Source of the DNA: Plasmodiophora brassicae | Lineage: Eukaryota; Endomyxa: Phytomyxea; Phytomyxea; Plasmodiophorida | Assembly: GCA_036867785.1 (NCBI GenBank) | Contig: CP145417.1 | Span: forward strand, 496,001-560,000 | Length of the DNA stretch: 64,000 nucleotides | Reading direction: 5' to 3' | In this document: positions 47,418 through 58,121 of the stretch, piece by piece | Layout: each line of letters begins with the position of its first letter | Position numbering within the stretch: position 1 is the first letter of the stretch | Program-made: the position numbers and the translations under genes | The notes under the pieces: generated by a model | The model's database searches: none | What the model saw: the letters and a program-made list of their open reading frames with translations, nothing else | What the model was told of the DNA's origin: nothing

Positions 47418-47690
47418 TAGCAACATATGACTGTACAAACGGCAAAATTTGCACCGCGTCAACTGGGAACTGTTACCACATTTGGACCGCGTCAACTGGA
47501 AAGTGTCACCAGACATCAGCGCCACCAATATGACCCGGACCTACACCACGTTTAAACATGGCTGGCAAGCGGGCCTCAGGCAAAGATTGTATGGAAACTC
47601 GAGACATTACTGGAAAACGCCTACGAACAGACGGATCTGCGTCGTCCACTTCCTCTGCCGTTTCACCGCTCCTGACGACGTTGAAACATG

Positions 47691-48585
47691 CCAAGGCAAT
47701 GTCATCCGCGACATCCGCCAGGACGACACTGACCTCCAGGGACGCCGCCATGCTTTGACGTGTGTCGCCCATGAATCCCACAACAGCTTGGAGAATAATG
47801 GGATGTTCCAACATTTTCCCTAATTCGTTTCCGTGCTCATCCGTCCAAAGCATGGCGGCGTCCCTGGAGGTCAGTGTCGTCCTGGCGGATGTCGCGGATG
47901 GCATTGCCTTGACTGTGAAAAGAACGCCAATTGGTGGCAGCTTGCAGCTGCTCGCCATAGAGTGTGAAACCGGCCTGATGCAGGGTACACTGCACACGAT
48001 TGCGAATTTGAACGGGTATCGGTGATGTAGGGTCGCCCCATACTGATAGCGCTATCGTTCTCTGTGTCAGTACAATACCGATATCTGCGTTATCGGCATC
48101 GTAAGGCGAGACGGCATTGTCGTGGAGCGTGTTCAAGACGTCAGATAAATGTTCCGGATTCTGGGCCTCATCGATATCCAGGTCCGCACTGGACGTGCAT
48201 TTGGTCCTGAGAATGGACGGATGAGCACGGAAACGAAGGGAAGGCGTTGGAACATATCCCATTCTTCTCCAAGGTGCTGTGGGATCCATGGGCGACACAC
48301 GTCATTCATCAGGACCAAATGCACGCCCAGTGCGGACCTGGATATCGATGAGGCCCAGAATCCGGAACATTTATCTGACGTCTTGAACACGCTCCACGAC
48401 AATGCCGTCTCGCCTTACGATGCCGATAACGCAGATATCGGTATTGTACTGACACAGAGAACGATAGCGCTATCAGTATGGGGCGACCCTACATCACCGA
48501 TACCCGTCCAAATTGGCAATCGTGTACAATGTACCCTGCATCAGGGTTTCACACGCTATGGTGAGCAGCTACAAGCTGCCACCAA
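47691..48585. repeat. Two successive inverted duplications (palindromes)
   Basis: Palindrome A: 47691-47757 against 47848-47911, ~65-bp arms. Palindrome B: 47932-48210 against 48309-48585, ~277-bp arms, 98-bp spacer. The spacer of B also resembles, inverted, the spacer of A (both contain GACACACGTC/GACGTGTGTC and a CCCAT..TTCTCCAA word). Arms of B encode the same peptide on opposite strands (S-A-D-L-D-I-D-E-A-Q-N-P-E-H-L-S-D-V-L). The structure suggests repeated fold-back duplication of one gene fragment. Confidence 0.8.
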
Positions 48586-48628
48586 TTTTTTGACAGTCAT
48601 TAGCAATCATTCGCTTGATGTTGAATAA
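48311..48628 (+). pseudogene. Gene fragment carried on the palindrome arm
   Basis: Open frame with D-N-A-D-I-G-I-V-L-T-Q-R-T-I-A-L-S-V-W-G-D, then N-R-V-Q-C-T-L-H-Q, ending S-N-H-S-L-D-V-E. The same peptide is encoded on the minus strand in the other arm (47932-48210). No family recognised. Both copies lack a clear start, so they look like fragments. Confidence 0.4.
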
Positions 48629-48897
48629 ATAACACACACATGTTTGCTACAGCTTCATTCGAAGGGTGACTCATGGTAGGGGCCCCGGCCCCCTACTCGG
48701 TCAGCTAGCTATAAGTTCGGTGCTATGGTGCATGGAGAGCCGTCGTCGACGATGACACACCTCGTGGCATCATTCCTGCCGGACCAAAGAAAGGGGGGCC
48801 CGCTGCTGTCCTAGGGTACGTAGGCGTTTGCATCCAATGGCAACTCAATAAAATCCTACGCGTTCGTAATCCCTCATTGGTGTATCGCTGCCCGCTG

Positions 48898-50685
48898 CTA
48901 GTCGTCGACGGTGCTTTCGCCCGACGACATGGTCATCGTGTGCGCTCCTTGGCCGAACTTGTCGCGCGCTTCCTCTCGTCTCGATCGTCGCATGGACGCG
49001 GTCGCAGGTCGTTGTGGCAACGAGTGTGCGGGCGCCGTGTAACCGCTACTGGGCCCAGGCGTTCCCTGTTGGCAATCCTGAGTACGCCATCGTGGTCCGG
49101 CCCCGTCGGCAACACGGTGCGCACTTACGATCATGCTAAGCGACGCGGGTGTGAAGTACAGCGCAGACGCAGAAGGAACGTGCAGGGCGATGGGCATCGG
49201 GTGAGGGTTCGTGTACAGAGCCTGCGGATTGGACGCCGCCGGTTCCCGTTTCCGGCGCCTCATGCAACACGCGATGACGATCGCCAGGATCAGCCCTGCG
49301 GCACATCCACCGAGCGCCACGATGATTGCCGACGACGGCAGCAACCAGCTCCCAGCCCCCGACGAAGCGGTTCCTCCTGTGGGCGCAGGCCCTGGTCGTG
49401 GTCCCCGGCCAAGAGCGGTTGTCGATGGAGCCACCCGTCGCGAGACCCTGCTGGTACTGACCGGGGCATTGTTTGTCGTCGGAACGGGTTTCCTGCTCGA
49501 CGCTGCTTTCCTGCCCGCCTGTTGTGTTGGCACGATCGCCTGTCTTGTTCCGGGTCGTGTGCCCGACCGCATCACGGCTGTGGTCGCTCGGCGACTGGTG
49601 GTCCTTGGATCAGGCGTACTGCGACGACGTGTCTTCGGCGACGTCGTGGTGGTGGTGGAAGTCAGCGTCTGGTTGCACTGCACAACGACGGCGAGCCATT
49701 TGCGAACGCCAGGTGCCGGATCGGGCGCGAAGGTCGTCCCGTTGGCCTGCAGCGTGCACGACGCTCTGCTTAAGCACCGCTGCTGAACAATGGCCAGGCT
49801 GGCGGTGGCGTGCACGGTGCCGACGGTGAACGACGGGAAGTCGCCCTGCGGCGTCCCGTACGACGCGAACAGGACGCGCGTGACCCTGGAGCCGCTCACC
49901 GGGCACGACACGGTCAGCAGGCCGTTCGTCGCCGGGGCCGGTTCGGGGACATCGGGCGCATTCGGCAACCAATCGTAGGCGAACCCGCCGGCCAGGTTCC
50001 CGCTGACCCGCTGCGACGGTTGCCCACTGCTGAACGGCATGGGCGGCGGCGCTGTCGATGATCTCGTTACGTTCAGCTCTGCGACGCTCAGCGCCCGGTC
50101 GTACAGCGTCACGTTGTGCAGGACGACCAGGGCGGTCTGGATCGCGACGTCGGTGCTGAACACGGCGGACGGCCTCAGGGGCAGCGCCTGCCCGTTCGTA
50201 TTGCCCGGCAGCAGCGTTAGGGCGGCGGTGGCGTTCGCCGCATAGTACAGGGCGAGTTCCTGGGCGGCCGTGTTGTCGATGACGACGGCCAGGAACATCC
50301 ACTGGCCGAATCCAGCGGCCTGGACGGCGGCGGGCGTGATGGCGCCGTAGTTCGAGCCCGCCCAGTTCGTGCTGACGTGCAGGCGGTTGGGCAGGACGAG
50401 GTACACGGCCGGCAGTCGCGAATCGTCGCTGGGCGTCGTCGGCGTACGCACGTTGAACAGACTGAGGTAGGCCGACGCGCTCGGGCTCAGCAGCTGGTTC
50501 CACGGGTCCAGGTAGACCCACATTGTGAACGTGAACGCCGACGTCGGCGACTGGGCGTACGGGGGCGCGCCCGGCGCGACGAACCCGCGCCACGTGCGCG
50601 TCCGGTTCACCATCGTCCAGCGGCCGGCCCCGGCAGCCATCACCGACAGGAACGCGATCGACACGCACAGGCAGAGCGGCGACAT
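48898..50685 (-). CDS. LamG + SUEL-lectin type I membrane protein (paralogue 2)
   Basis: ATG at 50685. Signal peptide (A-F-L-S-V-M-A-A-G-A-G); LamG_3-like domain residues about 45-215 (F-T-M-W-V-Y-L-D-P-W-N, Q-W-M-F-L-A-V-V-I-D, L-H-N-V-T-L-Y-D-R-A-L); SUEL lectin about 255-340 (S-C-P-V-S-G, F-A-S-Y-G-T-P-Q-G-D-F, C-L-S-R-A-S-C, V-V-Q-C); long Ser/Thr/Arg stalk, likely O-glycosylated; TM helix (G-G-C-A-A-G-L-I-L-A-I-V-I-A-C-C) then basic stop-transfer; cytosolic tail with Y-T-N-P-H-P and R-R-S-R-R-E-E-A-R-D-K-F. A 63-bp in-frame intron (49066-49128) precedes the tail exon, as in the paralogues. SUEL domains bind rhamnose/galactose; a cell-surface carbohydrate receptor or coat role is inferred. 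Confidence 0.8.
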   Translation of the reverse strand: MSPLCLCVSIAFLSVMAAGAGRWTMVNRTRTWRGFVAPGAPPYAQSPTSAFTFTMWVYLDPWNQLLSPSASAYLSLFNVRTPTTPSDDSRLPAVYLVLPNRLHVSTNWAGSNYGAITPAAVQAAGFGQWMFLAVVIDNTAAQELALYYAANATAALTLLPGNTNGQALPLRPSAVFSTDVAIQTALVVLHNVTLYDRALSVAELNVTRSSTAPPPMPFSSGQPSQRVSGNLAGGFAYDWLPNAPDVPEPAPATNGLLTVSCPVSGSRVTRVLFASYGTPQGDFPSFTVGTVHATASLAIVQQRCLSRASCTLQANGTTFAPDPAPGVRKWLAVVVQCNQTLTSTTTTTSPKTRRRSTPDPRTTSRRATTAVMRSGTRPGTRQAIVPTQQAGRKAASSRKPVPTTNNAPVSTSRVSRRVAPSTTALGRGPRPGPAPTGGTASSGAGSWLLPSSAIIVALGGCAAGLILAIVIACCMRRRKREPAASNPQALYTNPHPMPIALHVPSASALYFTPASLSMIVSAHRVADGAGPRWRTQDCQQGTPGPSSGYTAPAHSLPQRPATASMRRSRREEARDKFGQGAHTMTMSSGESTVDD

Positions 50686-50774
50686 AACCGTGTGCGTGTG
50701 TATGTGTACCGGTTGCGATCGTCGTGGTTAACGGCGGGCACCGGTCTGCTGGACGCGTGCGCGTGTCGCCCGAC

Positions 50775-52591
50775 CTACAACTCGACGCTGCTCTCGTCCG
50801 ACGTCGTCGTCGTCGTGTACGCGCCCTGGTCGAACTTGTCGCGCGCCTGCTCCCGTCTCGATCGCCGCGCCGACGTCCACCGCGCTGTCGGATTCGGGGC
50901 CGTCGCCGCCGAGTGACGTCCTGACCCTGTCGTCCCCTGTCGAACGTGTCAGGCGGGTGCCGCTTGCGGGTTCGACAACGCGGACGTACGCTGGCGTCCA
51001 GCGATGCGGCCGGGAAGTAGCGCGGGTAGGGCACAGCAGGGGACGACGGCGCCTGCATGACGATGGGCCATTGCGGCTGCCGGCCCAGGTACGCGGCGAC
51101 CGGCATCGTCATGCGCTGCTGCCGGCGACACTTCAGGGCGTACGCGACGGTGATCGCCAGGAGCAGCACGGCGACGCACGCCAGGAACACCGCCACCGTC
51201 GTCGGTTTCGACAGCGGCCAGCCGCCCGTGTCGGAGGCGGTACCGGCGGGTCCCCCTGATGGCGGCACCGGCATCGCTCGGGGCCCCATACCGGCCACCG
51301 ACGTCGCCGCAACGCTCAAGTGAGGCACAGGTCGCGAGCCACGTCTGACGGCGCCGCCCGTTGCAGGACCGCTCGCCACCCGTGCGAGCGCCCTCGTCGT
51401 CGACCTCACCAGGAACGTCAGGGTCGGCTGCTTTGTTCCACGTTGCCGACTGGACACCCTCGCTCGCCGGGACGACGGGTTCGTCCTAGGGGTGGCCGGC
51501 GGCGGGATCGTCGTGTGCCGACGAATGCTGGTCGGCGACATCGCCCTTCTGGTTGTCGCCCGCCCATTGCACTGGACGACAACGGCGAACCACTTGCGAA
51601 CGTCGGGTGCGGGGTCGGGCGCGAACGTCGTATCGTTGGCCTGCAGCGTGCACGACGTTCTGCTTAAGCACCGCTGCTGAACGACGGCCAGGCTGGCGTT
51701 CGCGTGCACGGGCCCGATCGTGAACGACGGGAAGTCCCCTTGTGGCGTCCCGTACGACGCGAACAGGACGCGCGTGATCCTCGTGCCGCTCACAGGGCAC
51801 AGCACGGTCAGCAGGCCGTTCGTGGCGGGCGCCGGCTCGGGGAACAGCGGCGAGTTGGACACCCATTCGTAGACGAACCCGCCGGCCAGGTTCCCGCTGG
51901 CCTGGTACGACGACTGCCCGCTCGTGAACGGCATCGGCGGCGGCGCCGTCGTCGACTTGACCTGGTCCAGCGCCGGCGCGCTCAGCGCCCGGTCGTACAG
52001 CGTCACGTTGTGCAGGACGACCAGGGCGGTCTGGATCTGAAAGTCGGTGCTGAACACGGCGGACGTCCTCAGGGGCAGCGCCTGCCCGTTCGTGTTGCCC
52101 GGCAGCAGCGTCAGGGCGGTGGTGGCGTTCGCCGCGTAGTACAGGGCGACTTGCTGGGCGGCCGTGTTGTCGATGACGACGGCCAGGAACATCCACTGGC
52201 CGAGCCAGGCGGCCTGGACGGAGGCGGGCGTGATGGCGCCGTAGCTGTCGCCCGCCCAGTTCGTGCTGACGTGCAGGCTGGCGGGCAGGCAGACGTAGAC
52301 GGCCGGCAGACGCGAATAGTCGTTCGCCGCTGTCGACCGCACGGTGAACAGGCTCAGGTAGGGCCACCCGCCCTGGTTCAGGCGCTGGTTCCACGGGTCC
52401 AGGTACGCCCACATCGTGAACGTGAACGCCGGCGACGCCGGCGACTCGGCATAGGGCGGCGGGCCCGGCGCGATGAACGCGCGCCACATTCGCGTCCGGT
52501 TCACGATCGTCCAGTGGCCGGCGCCGGCAGGTGCCGACAGCAACGACAACAACGGGATCGCCGCCCAGACGGACACCCATAGGCGCGACAT
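50775..52591 (-). CDS. LamG + SUEL-lectin type I membrane protein (paralogue 3)
   Basis: ATG at 52591 (M-S-R-L-W-V-S-V-W-A-A-I-P-L-L signal peptide). Same order as paralogue 2: LamG_3-like (M-W-A-Y-L-D-P-W-N-Q), SUEL lectin (L-C-P-V-S-G-T-R-I-T-R-V, S-Y-G-T-P-Q-G-D-F, C-L-S-R-T-S-C), Ser/Thr stalk, TM (V-A-V-F-L-A-C-V-A-V-L-L-L-A-I-T-V), tail. A 53-bp intron (50937-50989, not a multiple of three) changes frame to reach the conserved tail R-R-S-R-R-E-Q-A-R-D-K-F, ending S-S-V-E-L at 50775. The much longer unspliced frame continuing to 49610 runs antisense-of-frame through paralogue 2 and is not real. Separated from paralogue 2 by ~90 bp, so transcription must pass closely between tandem genes. 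Confidence 0.8.
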
Positions 52592-52713
52592 GATGTGGCG
52601 TACTACGATCGGGTACGTTGTAGGGCCACTATTGGTGCGGTTCCTTGGTGGACGACGGGGTGCTTGCACAATACGACGTGTGTAGGTTATCGGTGACGAA
52701 CAGACCGACGCCG

Positions 52714-54519
52714 CTAGTCGTCCGAGTAGGTGCCCGCGTCTGTCGTGGACGTGTATGTGTCTTGATGGACGTTGTCGTGCGCTTCCTCCCGTCGTGGTCG
52801 CCCCAGCGTCGCCGTCCCGGTTGGCGGCGAATTCTGGTACGGCGCCGACGCTGGTGGCAAGTAGTACCGGTTGCTCGCCTCGACCGACGCCTGTGTTGGC
52901 ACGTTGCTCAGATCGCGCCCGCCGTCTCCAACGAATTCGCAACGTACGGTGCCTTCAAAGGCGGCCGTCGGGAAGTACTGTGCAGGTGCAGATGCCGCAT
53001 GCATGAGCACGGGGAACGCCGCTTGGGGGATCGTGGGCTGGGACAGCGCGCGCGCTGTTGACCGCTTCCGTTGCCGACGCGTCAGCCACCACGCCGCGAT
53101 CATCCCCAGGGACACGCCTGCAAGGCACCCGGCGAGCGCCGCAGTCGTTGTCGAGTCCGACAGCGGTCGGGTAGGACTCGGCGACGCCGAGGGACTGGCT
53201 GTCTCCCCGGGTGCAGGCCCTGGGCCTGGTCCCAACGTCGTCCGGGTCGTCGCCTGGACCTGCGAAGGGGCCTTCACCAGTGAGGTGGCCGGTGTCGCCC
53301 CGGGCGAAGGCGCCGCCGGCCCTGATCCCAGGCTGCGACCTGTGGTCGTCGGGGCTCTCGATGTGGGAGGACGTACCACCAGCGACGTCGGCGGGAACCC
53401 TGGGGTCAACTTCCTCGACGGCAGGTTGATCGTCACGCGCCGCCTGGTGGTTGACGCCGACGTCTTGGTCGTCGACGATGACATCCGATTGCACTGAGCG
53501 ACGACGGCGAGCCATTTGCGGACGCCAGGTGCTGGGGCGGGGGCGAACGTCGTATCGTTGGCCTGCACGGTACAGGAGGGCTTGTCGAGGCACAGCCGCT
53601 GGACGACGGCCAGGCTGGTGTTGGCGTGCACGAGGCCGATCGTGAACGACGGGAAGTCCCCTTGTGGCGTCCCGTACGATGCGAACAGGATACGCGCGAT
53701 ACGCGCCCCAGTGCCCGCCGGGCACGACACGTTTAACAGGCCGTTCGTGGCCGGCGCCGCCTCGGCGACACTGGCCGAATTCGGCAACCATTCGTAGACG
53801 AACCCGCCGGCCCGGCTCCCGCTGGCCTGGTACGACAACTGCCCGCTCGTGAACGCCATGGGCGGCGGCGCCGTCGACGACTTGACCTGGTCCAGCTCTG
53901 CTGCGCTCAGCGCCCGGTCGTACAGCGTCACGTTGTGCAGGACGGCCAGCGCGGTCTGGATTATGGGATCGGTCGTGAACACGGCGGACTGATCGAGAGG
54001 TAATGGCTTCCTGTTCGTGCTGGCAGGTAGTAGCGCCAGGCTGGCCGTTGGGCTCGTCGCATAGTATAGGTTGAGCGGCTGGGTGGAGGCTGTGTTGTTA
54101 ACGGTGACGGCCAGGAACGCCCACTGGCCGAACAGGACTGCCTCGGTGTTGGGCGGCGTGACGGCCCCGTAGAGCTGGTTGCTACCGCCGGCGTGCCAGC
54201 CCGTGCTGATGTGCAGCACGTTCGGGAACATGACGTACAGCGCCGGCAGTCGAATAAACACGTCGCCCGCTGTCGTAGACACAGTGAACAGGCTCAGGAA
54301 CCCGTACCCGCCATGGTTCAACAGCTTGTTCCACGGGTCCAGGTACGCCCACATCGTGAACGTCAACGCCGGCGACGCCGGCGACTGGGCATAGGGCGGC
54401 GGGCCCGGCGCGACGAACCCGCGCCAGATGCGCAACCGGCCCAGGATCGTCCAGCGGCCGGCGCCCGCAGATGGGGACAGCAGCAGAGCCGCGAGCAGAC
54501 ACGCCCACAGCCGAGACAT
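52714..54519 (-). CDS. LamG + SUEL-lectin type I membrane protein (paralogue 4)
   Basis: ATG at 54519, only 122 bp beyond paralogue 3. Signal peptide A-C-L-L-A-A-L-L-L-S-P-S-A-G-A; LamG_3-like and SUEL domains as in the others, but more diverged (insert G-G-S-N-Q-L-Y in LamG; C-L-D-K-P-S-C in the lectin). Stalk is rich in Pro-Gly-Thr-Ser with G-P-G-P-G-P-A-P repeats. TM: A-G-C-L-A-G-V-S-L-G-M-I-A-A-W-W. A probable in-frame last intron of about 57 bp (about 52892-52947) precedes the tail, which has R-P-R-R-E-E-A-H-D-N and ends Y-S-D-D. Divergent from the subtilisin gene across a 446-bp region. Confidence 0.8.
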   Translation of the reverse strand: MSRLWACLLAALLLSPSAGAGRWTILGRLRIWRGFVAPGPPPYAQSPASPALTFTMWAYLDPWNKLLNHGGYGFLSLFTVSTTAGDVFIRLPALYVMFPNVLHISTGWHAGGSNQLYGAVTPPNTEAVLFGQWAFLAVTVNNTASTQPLNLYYATSPTASLALLPASTNRKPLPLDQSAVFTTDPIIQTALAVLHNVTLYDRALSAAELDQVKSSTAPPPMAFTSGQLSYQASGSRAGGFVYEWLPNSASVAEAAPATNGLLNVSCPAGTGARIARILFASYGTPQGDFPSFTIGLVHANTSLAVVQRLCLDKPSCTVQANDTTFAPAPAPGVRKWLAVVAQCNRMSSSTTKTSASTTRRRVTINLPSRKLTPGFPPTSLVVRPPTSRAPTTTGRSLGSGPAAPSPGATPATSLVKAPSQVQATTRTTLGPGPGPAPGETASPSASPSPTRPLSDSTTTAALAGCLAGVSLGMIAAWWLTRRQRKRSTARALSQPTIPQAAFPVLMHAASAPAQYFPTAAFEGTVRCEFVGDGGRDLSNVPTQASVEASNRYYLPPASAPYQNSPPTGTATLGRPRREEAHDNVHQDTYTSTTDAGTYSDD

Positions 54520-54965
54520 ACCCAGTGCGTACCTCGCGATCCGACCACTGAATCGTACCCGTCACTGGAGGATCCATCGGCGACGGCTGCAGTCATGCCA
54601 TGTCCTGGACGACGTGACGCACCGTCTGGTTCATGTTCTGCAGAGCGTTCCGGGGCACCTCCTGACTTGGGCCCAGCGCACGAACCCGGCTGCAGCTTCG
54701 GACAGGGCGAGACGGGGAACAACGGCGCGGGATACACGCAGTCACAGAGCGGGCGACGGTGTCACCGGCTGGTTGTGGGTTCCCGGTTCCCACCACCTGC
54801 GACGTACGTACCAACGGCATGAGCGTGGAACAACAACAACCGCGAATGCCGTCGGGCGGCGCGTGAACGTACCATGCGGACCGGGCACGACAGATATCGT
54901 GCCAGGATCGAACCCGGGCAGCGTAGCGTACACGGTATCGAATCGTTCCCCAGCATCGCGACGTG
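54520..54965. promoter_or_regulatory. Shared upstream region of lectin paralogue 4 and the subtilisin
   Basis: 446 bp between divergent ATGs; presumed bidirectional promoter. No clear TATA or initiator by eye. A tRNA-like GTTCGATCC on the minus strand near 54920 has no matching acceptor stem. Confidence 0.35.
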
Positions 54966-57900
54966 ATGGCATCCGCCGTTAACGTGCTAGCGATTATCGC
55001 GGCCGCGTTGCTGGCGTCCGGCGACCACCTGCCCGGGCACCACGATGCGTCCCTGTGGCCCAGCTACGTGGACGGTACGGTGCACACCAGGATGATCCTC
55101 CTGCAGTCCGCCGTGATCGACACGAACCACGCCGACCCTGTCGCGGTCGAATCAGCCCCCGCCTACGCCATGCACTACGTCGTGCAGGTCGCCGCCCCTG
55201 TCGCAGTCGACGTCAAGCAGGCTCTCGAGCAGGCCGTCGGCCACCCGCTGCACCGGTACATCCCGCACAACGCCTTCATCGTCTACACCGACCGGGCCGG
55301 CCTGGTCCGCGTCCAGTCCATCCCGCAGGTCGTCTGGATCGGCGAATGGCGTCCTGCCTACAAATCGTCATCGTCGTCGTCGTCGCCGTCGTCCGGGTTC
55401 GAGGCCCTGTCCGACACCAACCTGGACGATTCCGAGGTGCTGGCCTTGCTGCCCCGGGACGTCCCTGCCGAATGCAACGTCGATGCGGCGAACACGGCCG
55501 GTGCGTCCTGGGCGGCCCAGGCACCCGCAACCGTCGGCCTGACGTTCCAGACGAACGCTCACGCCGCCTGCCGCGTCCGAATCTTCGCCATCCATCCGGC
55601 CGATGCGCCGCAGGCATCGCCGACCAAGGCGCAAATCGACTCGTTGATCGCCTGGTTGGCGTCGTTGCCCAACGTCCTCACGGTCGGTGGTGTCTGGGCG
55701 CCCAGCGGATGATGCATGACCTGATGCGCAGCGATCAATGACAGGTGAGCCGACGCGAGCGCTTCCAGTTGCACAACTACTTCGGGAAGTCGCTGCTGCA
55801 GAACGACGACATGTACGGCGACGACGACAACAACCTGCTGATGAGTCGGCGGAACATACGCGGGCAGGGCCAGATCCTGGGCGTCAGCGACACGGGCATC
55901 AGCGAGGCGAACTGTTTCTTCCACGACCCCGACGTCCCGCTGGTGTACACCCGGATCGTGGGCAGCACGAACCCTTGGAACCTGACGGCCGGGCGGCATC
56001 GGAAGATCGCCCAGTACGCGTATGGCACCGAGGGCGACACCGTCGACGCCAGCGGCCATGGGACGCACGTGTCCGGCACGCTGGCCGGGAAGATCGTCAA
56101 CGACATGCCCTGGTCGTCGTACAACGGCGGCGCGCACGAAGCGCGTCTGGCGTTCTTCGACATCGAGACGGGCGGGGACGTCTCGTTGCCGGTCAGCCTG
56201 CAGGCCGACTACTTCCCCTATTCGTACGCGCTGGGCGGGCGCGTCAACTCGAACAGCTGGGGGTCGGCGACCTCGTCCGACTACGGGCAGTACACGGTCA
56301 CCTGCCAGGACGTCGACGAGTTCGTCTGGCGCCACCCGGACATGCTGGTCGTGTTCGCCGCCGGCAACGAAGGCGAGTTTGGCCCCGGGACGGTCACGCC
56401 GCCCGCGACCGCCAAGAACGTGATCGGCGTCGGCGCCAGCGTCTCGTCACCGTTCATGTTCACGAAGACGTACTGCCTGAACGGGTTGGAGCCGTCGTCC
56501 GAAGAGTGCCAGGTGACTGGCACCTGGGGCGACAACACGCAAGACGACCTGGTACGCGGACGGGGATCTCTCCTTCGCGTTGTTCGACGCCAGCGCTGAC
56601 GCGCTGTCGCAGGCCGAGTTCTCGTCGCTGGGGCCGACGAGCGACGGGCGCTTCAAACCCGACCTGGTGGCGGACGGCCTGCAACTCATTAGCGCGGGTC
56701 GTGGGGCGTGCAACCAGTCGGTGACGAACGACCTCCTCATCGATCAGGGCACGTCGATGGCCACGCCGTTGGTCGCTGGCCACATGGGTACGCCCCTCCC
56801 CTGGTTGCGGCACTCGTCATCATCAACCGTCTGACCTCCTGCTCTCGCAGTGCTCGCTAGGCAGTACCTGCTCGAGGGGTACATGCCGTCCGGCACGAAG
56901 ACGGCCGCCGACGGGTTCTCGCCGTCTGCCGCGCTGCTGAAGGCGATCGCCATCGGCGGGTCGTTCCCGATCCAGTCGATCCGATCGATCCAGAACAATT
57001 ACCTGGTGCAGGAGAGCGCGGGGACGCCGCCGGACAACCAGCAAGGGTTCGGGCGCGTGCGGCTGAACCGCGTCCTGTACTTCGCCGATGAGGACAGCAC
57101 GGCCCACGTCACGTTCATGCCGCGTGGGCCGAACCGGGCCGACCCGGTCCTGTCGCACAGCAACCACACCCACACGTACACGTTCTGCGTCTCGTACCTG
57201 TACACGTTGTGGCCACCGCGTTTCACGCTGGTATGGACCGACGCGCCACAAATCGCGGGCACGTCCCCGACCATCATCCAGGACCTGGACCTGACCGTCA
57301 CGCTCAGCACGTCGCCAGCCGCAACGATTTACGGTACGTTGGCGACCGTCGACGGCGGAAGTGGGCGACAACGCCGTCTAACGTGCTGGGCAGCGAATGG
57401 CGGCAGTGGGTACGACCGGGTGAACACGGTCGAGAGGGTCGTGCTGGATAGCAACGTCCAGCCGGGCGTGGAGATCACGGTGACGGTGTCGGGCGCGAAC
57501 CTGCCGGTGCAGATGCCGGGGTACCCTTCGTCGACGCAGCCGTACGCGCTGGTGGCCACCGGGCGAATCGTGCAGACGACGTGCGCGCAGGAGTTCCCTG
57601 GCGGCGTGATCCCTCCCGGCCGGCTGGTCGATCAGAGTCTGATCGAGCAGCAGAAGATCGCGGCGCAGCACAGCCCGCCGCCGTTGCCGAACACGTTCCT
57701 GGGCCATCTGAAAGCGCTCGACTTCAGCGATATACGCGTGACGCTCGTTGTCGTCGGCGTGGGCCTGTTCCTGCTCGGGATCATCGCCTGCTTGTATTGC
57801 GCGATCGCATACGATGATTCGTGTTGCGGGACCAGGAGCCCTGGCGGCGGCGACGGCGACGCTGGGTCCGCCATTGATGAGTACCGGATGGCGGACGGCC

Positions 57901-58121
57901 AGCGCCCGGTGGTGCACCTTGGCAACCCGGGCAGCAAACGACAAATCGCCGGGTACGAGTCGGCGAGCCTGGGATCGGGTCCACCTGCAGGGCATGCCCG
58001 ACAGCTGTCGTCTGGCGTGTCAATCCCGGCTCAGCGTCATAATCCAGCAGCGAGCCCGCTGCCGCATCCCGGTGCACCACCTGGAGCGTCCGGCGCCGCG
58101 TCCAACAGGCCTGCATGGTGA
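54966..58121 (+). CDS. Membrane-anchored subtilisin-like serine protease (S8)
   Basis: Starts at the ATG 54966 with a signal peptide (V-L-A-I-I-A-A-A-L-L-A-S-G). A propeptide-like region includes a poly-Ser run near residue 135. Introns at about 55683-55744 and 56552-56612 and one near 56788-56850 keep the frame. Catalytic triad visible: Asp in I-L-G-V-S-D-T-G-I-S, His in D-A-S-G-H-G-T-H-V-S-G-T, oxyanion Asn in V-F-A-A-G-N-E-G, Ser in Q-G-T-S-M-A-T-P-L-V-A-G-H; also F-S-S-L-G-P-T-S-D-G-R-F-K-P-D. A C-terminal beta-domain (F-T-L-V-W-T-D-A-P, D-L-D-L-T-V) follows, then a TM helix (V-V-V-G-V-G-L-F-L-L-G-I-I-A-C-L) and a ~100-residue cytosolic tail. Resembles S8 proteases with C-terminal jelly-roll found in amoebae. 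Extracellular protein processing at the surface or in the endomembrane lumen is inferred; neighbouring lectins are possible substrates. Confidence 0.85.

Noticed and set aside
51704-52582. 292-residue plus-strand frame opposite lectin paralogue 3
   Set aside because: Arg/Gly/Val-rich shadow of a GC-rich minus-strand gene; no independent signature.
49610-52942. 1110-residue minus-strand open frame spanning two lectin genes
   Set aside because: It contains paralogue 3 but then runs out of frame through paralogue 2, giving Arg/Pro/Gly-rich nonsense. The spliced tail of paralogue 3 lies in another frame.
54830-54960. tRNA gene suggested by GTTCGATCC on the minus strand
   Set aside because: The T-stem pairs poorly and no complementary acceptor stem lies at tRNA distance.
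55055-56724. Two long alternative plus-strand frames across the subtilisin gene
   Set aside because: Shadow frames without stops due to GC-rich codons; the S8 motifs are in the other frame.
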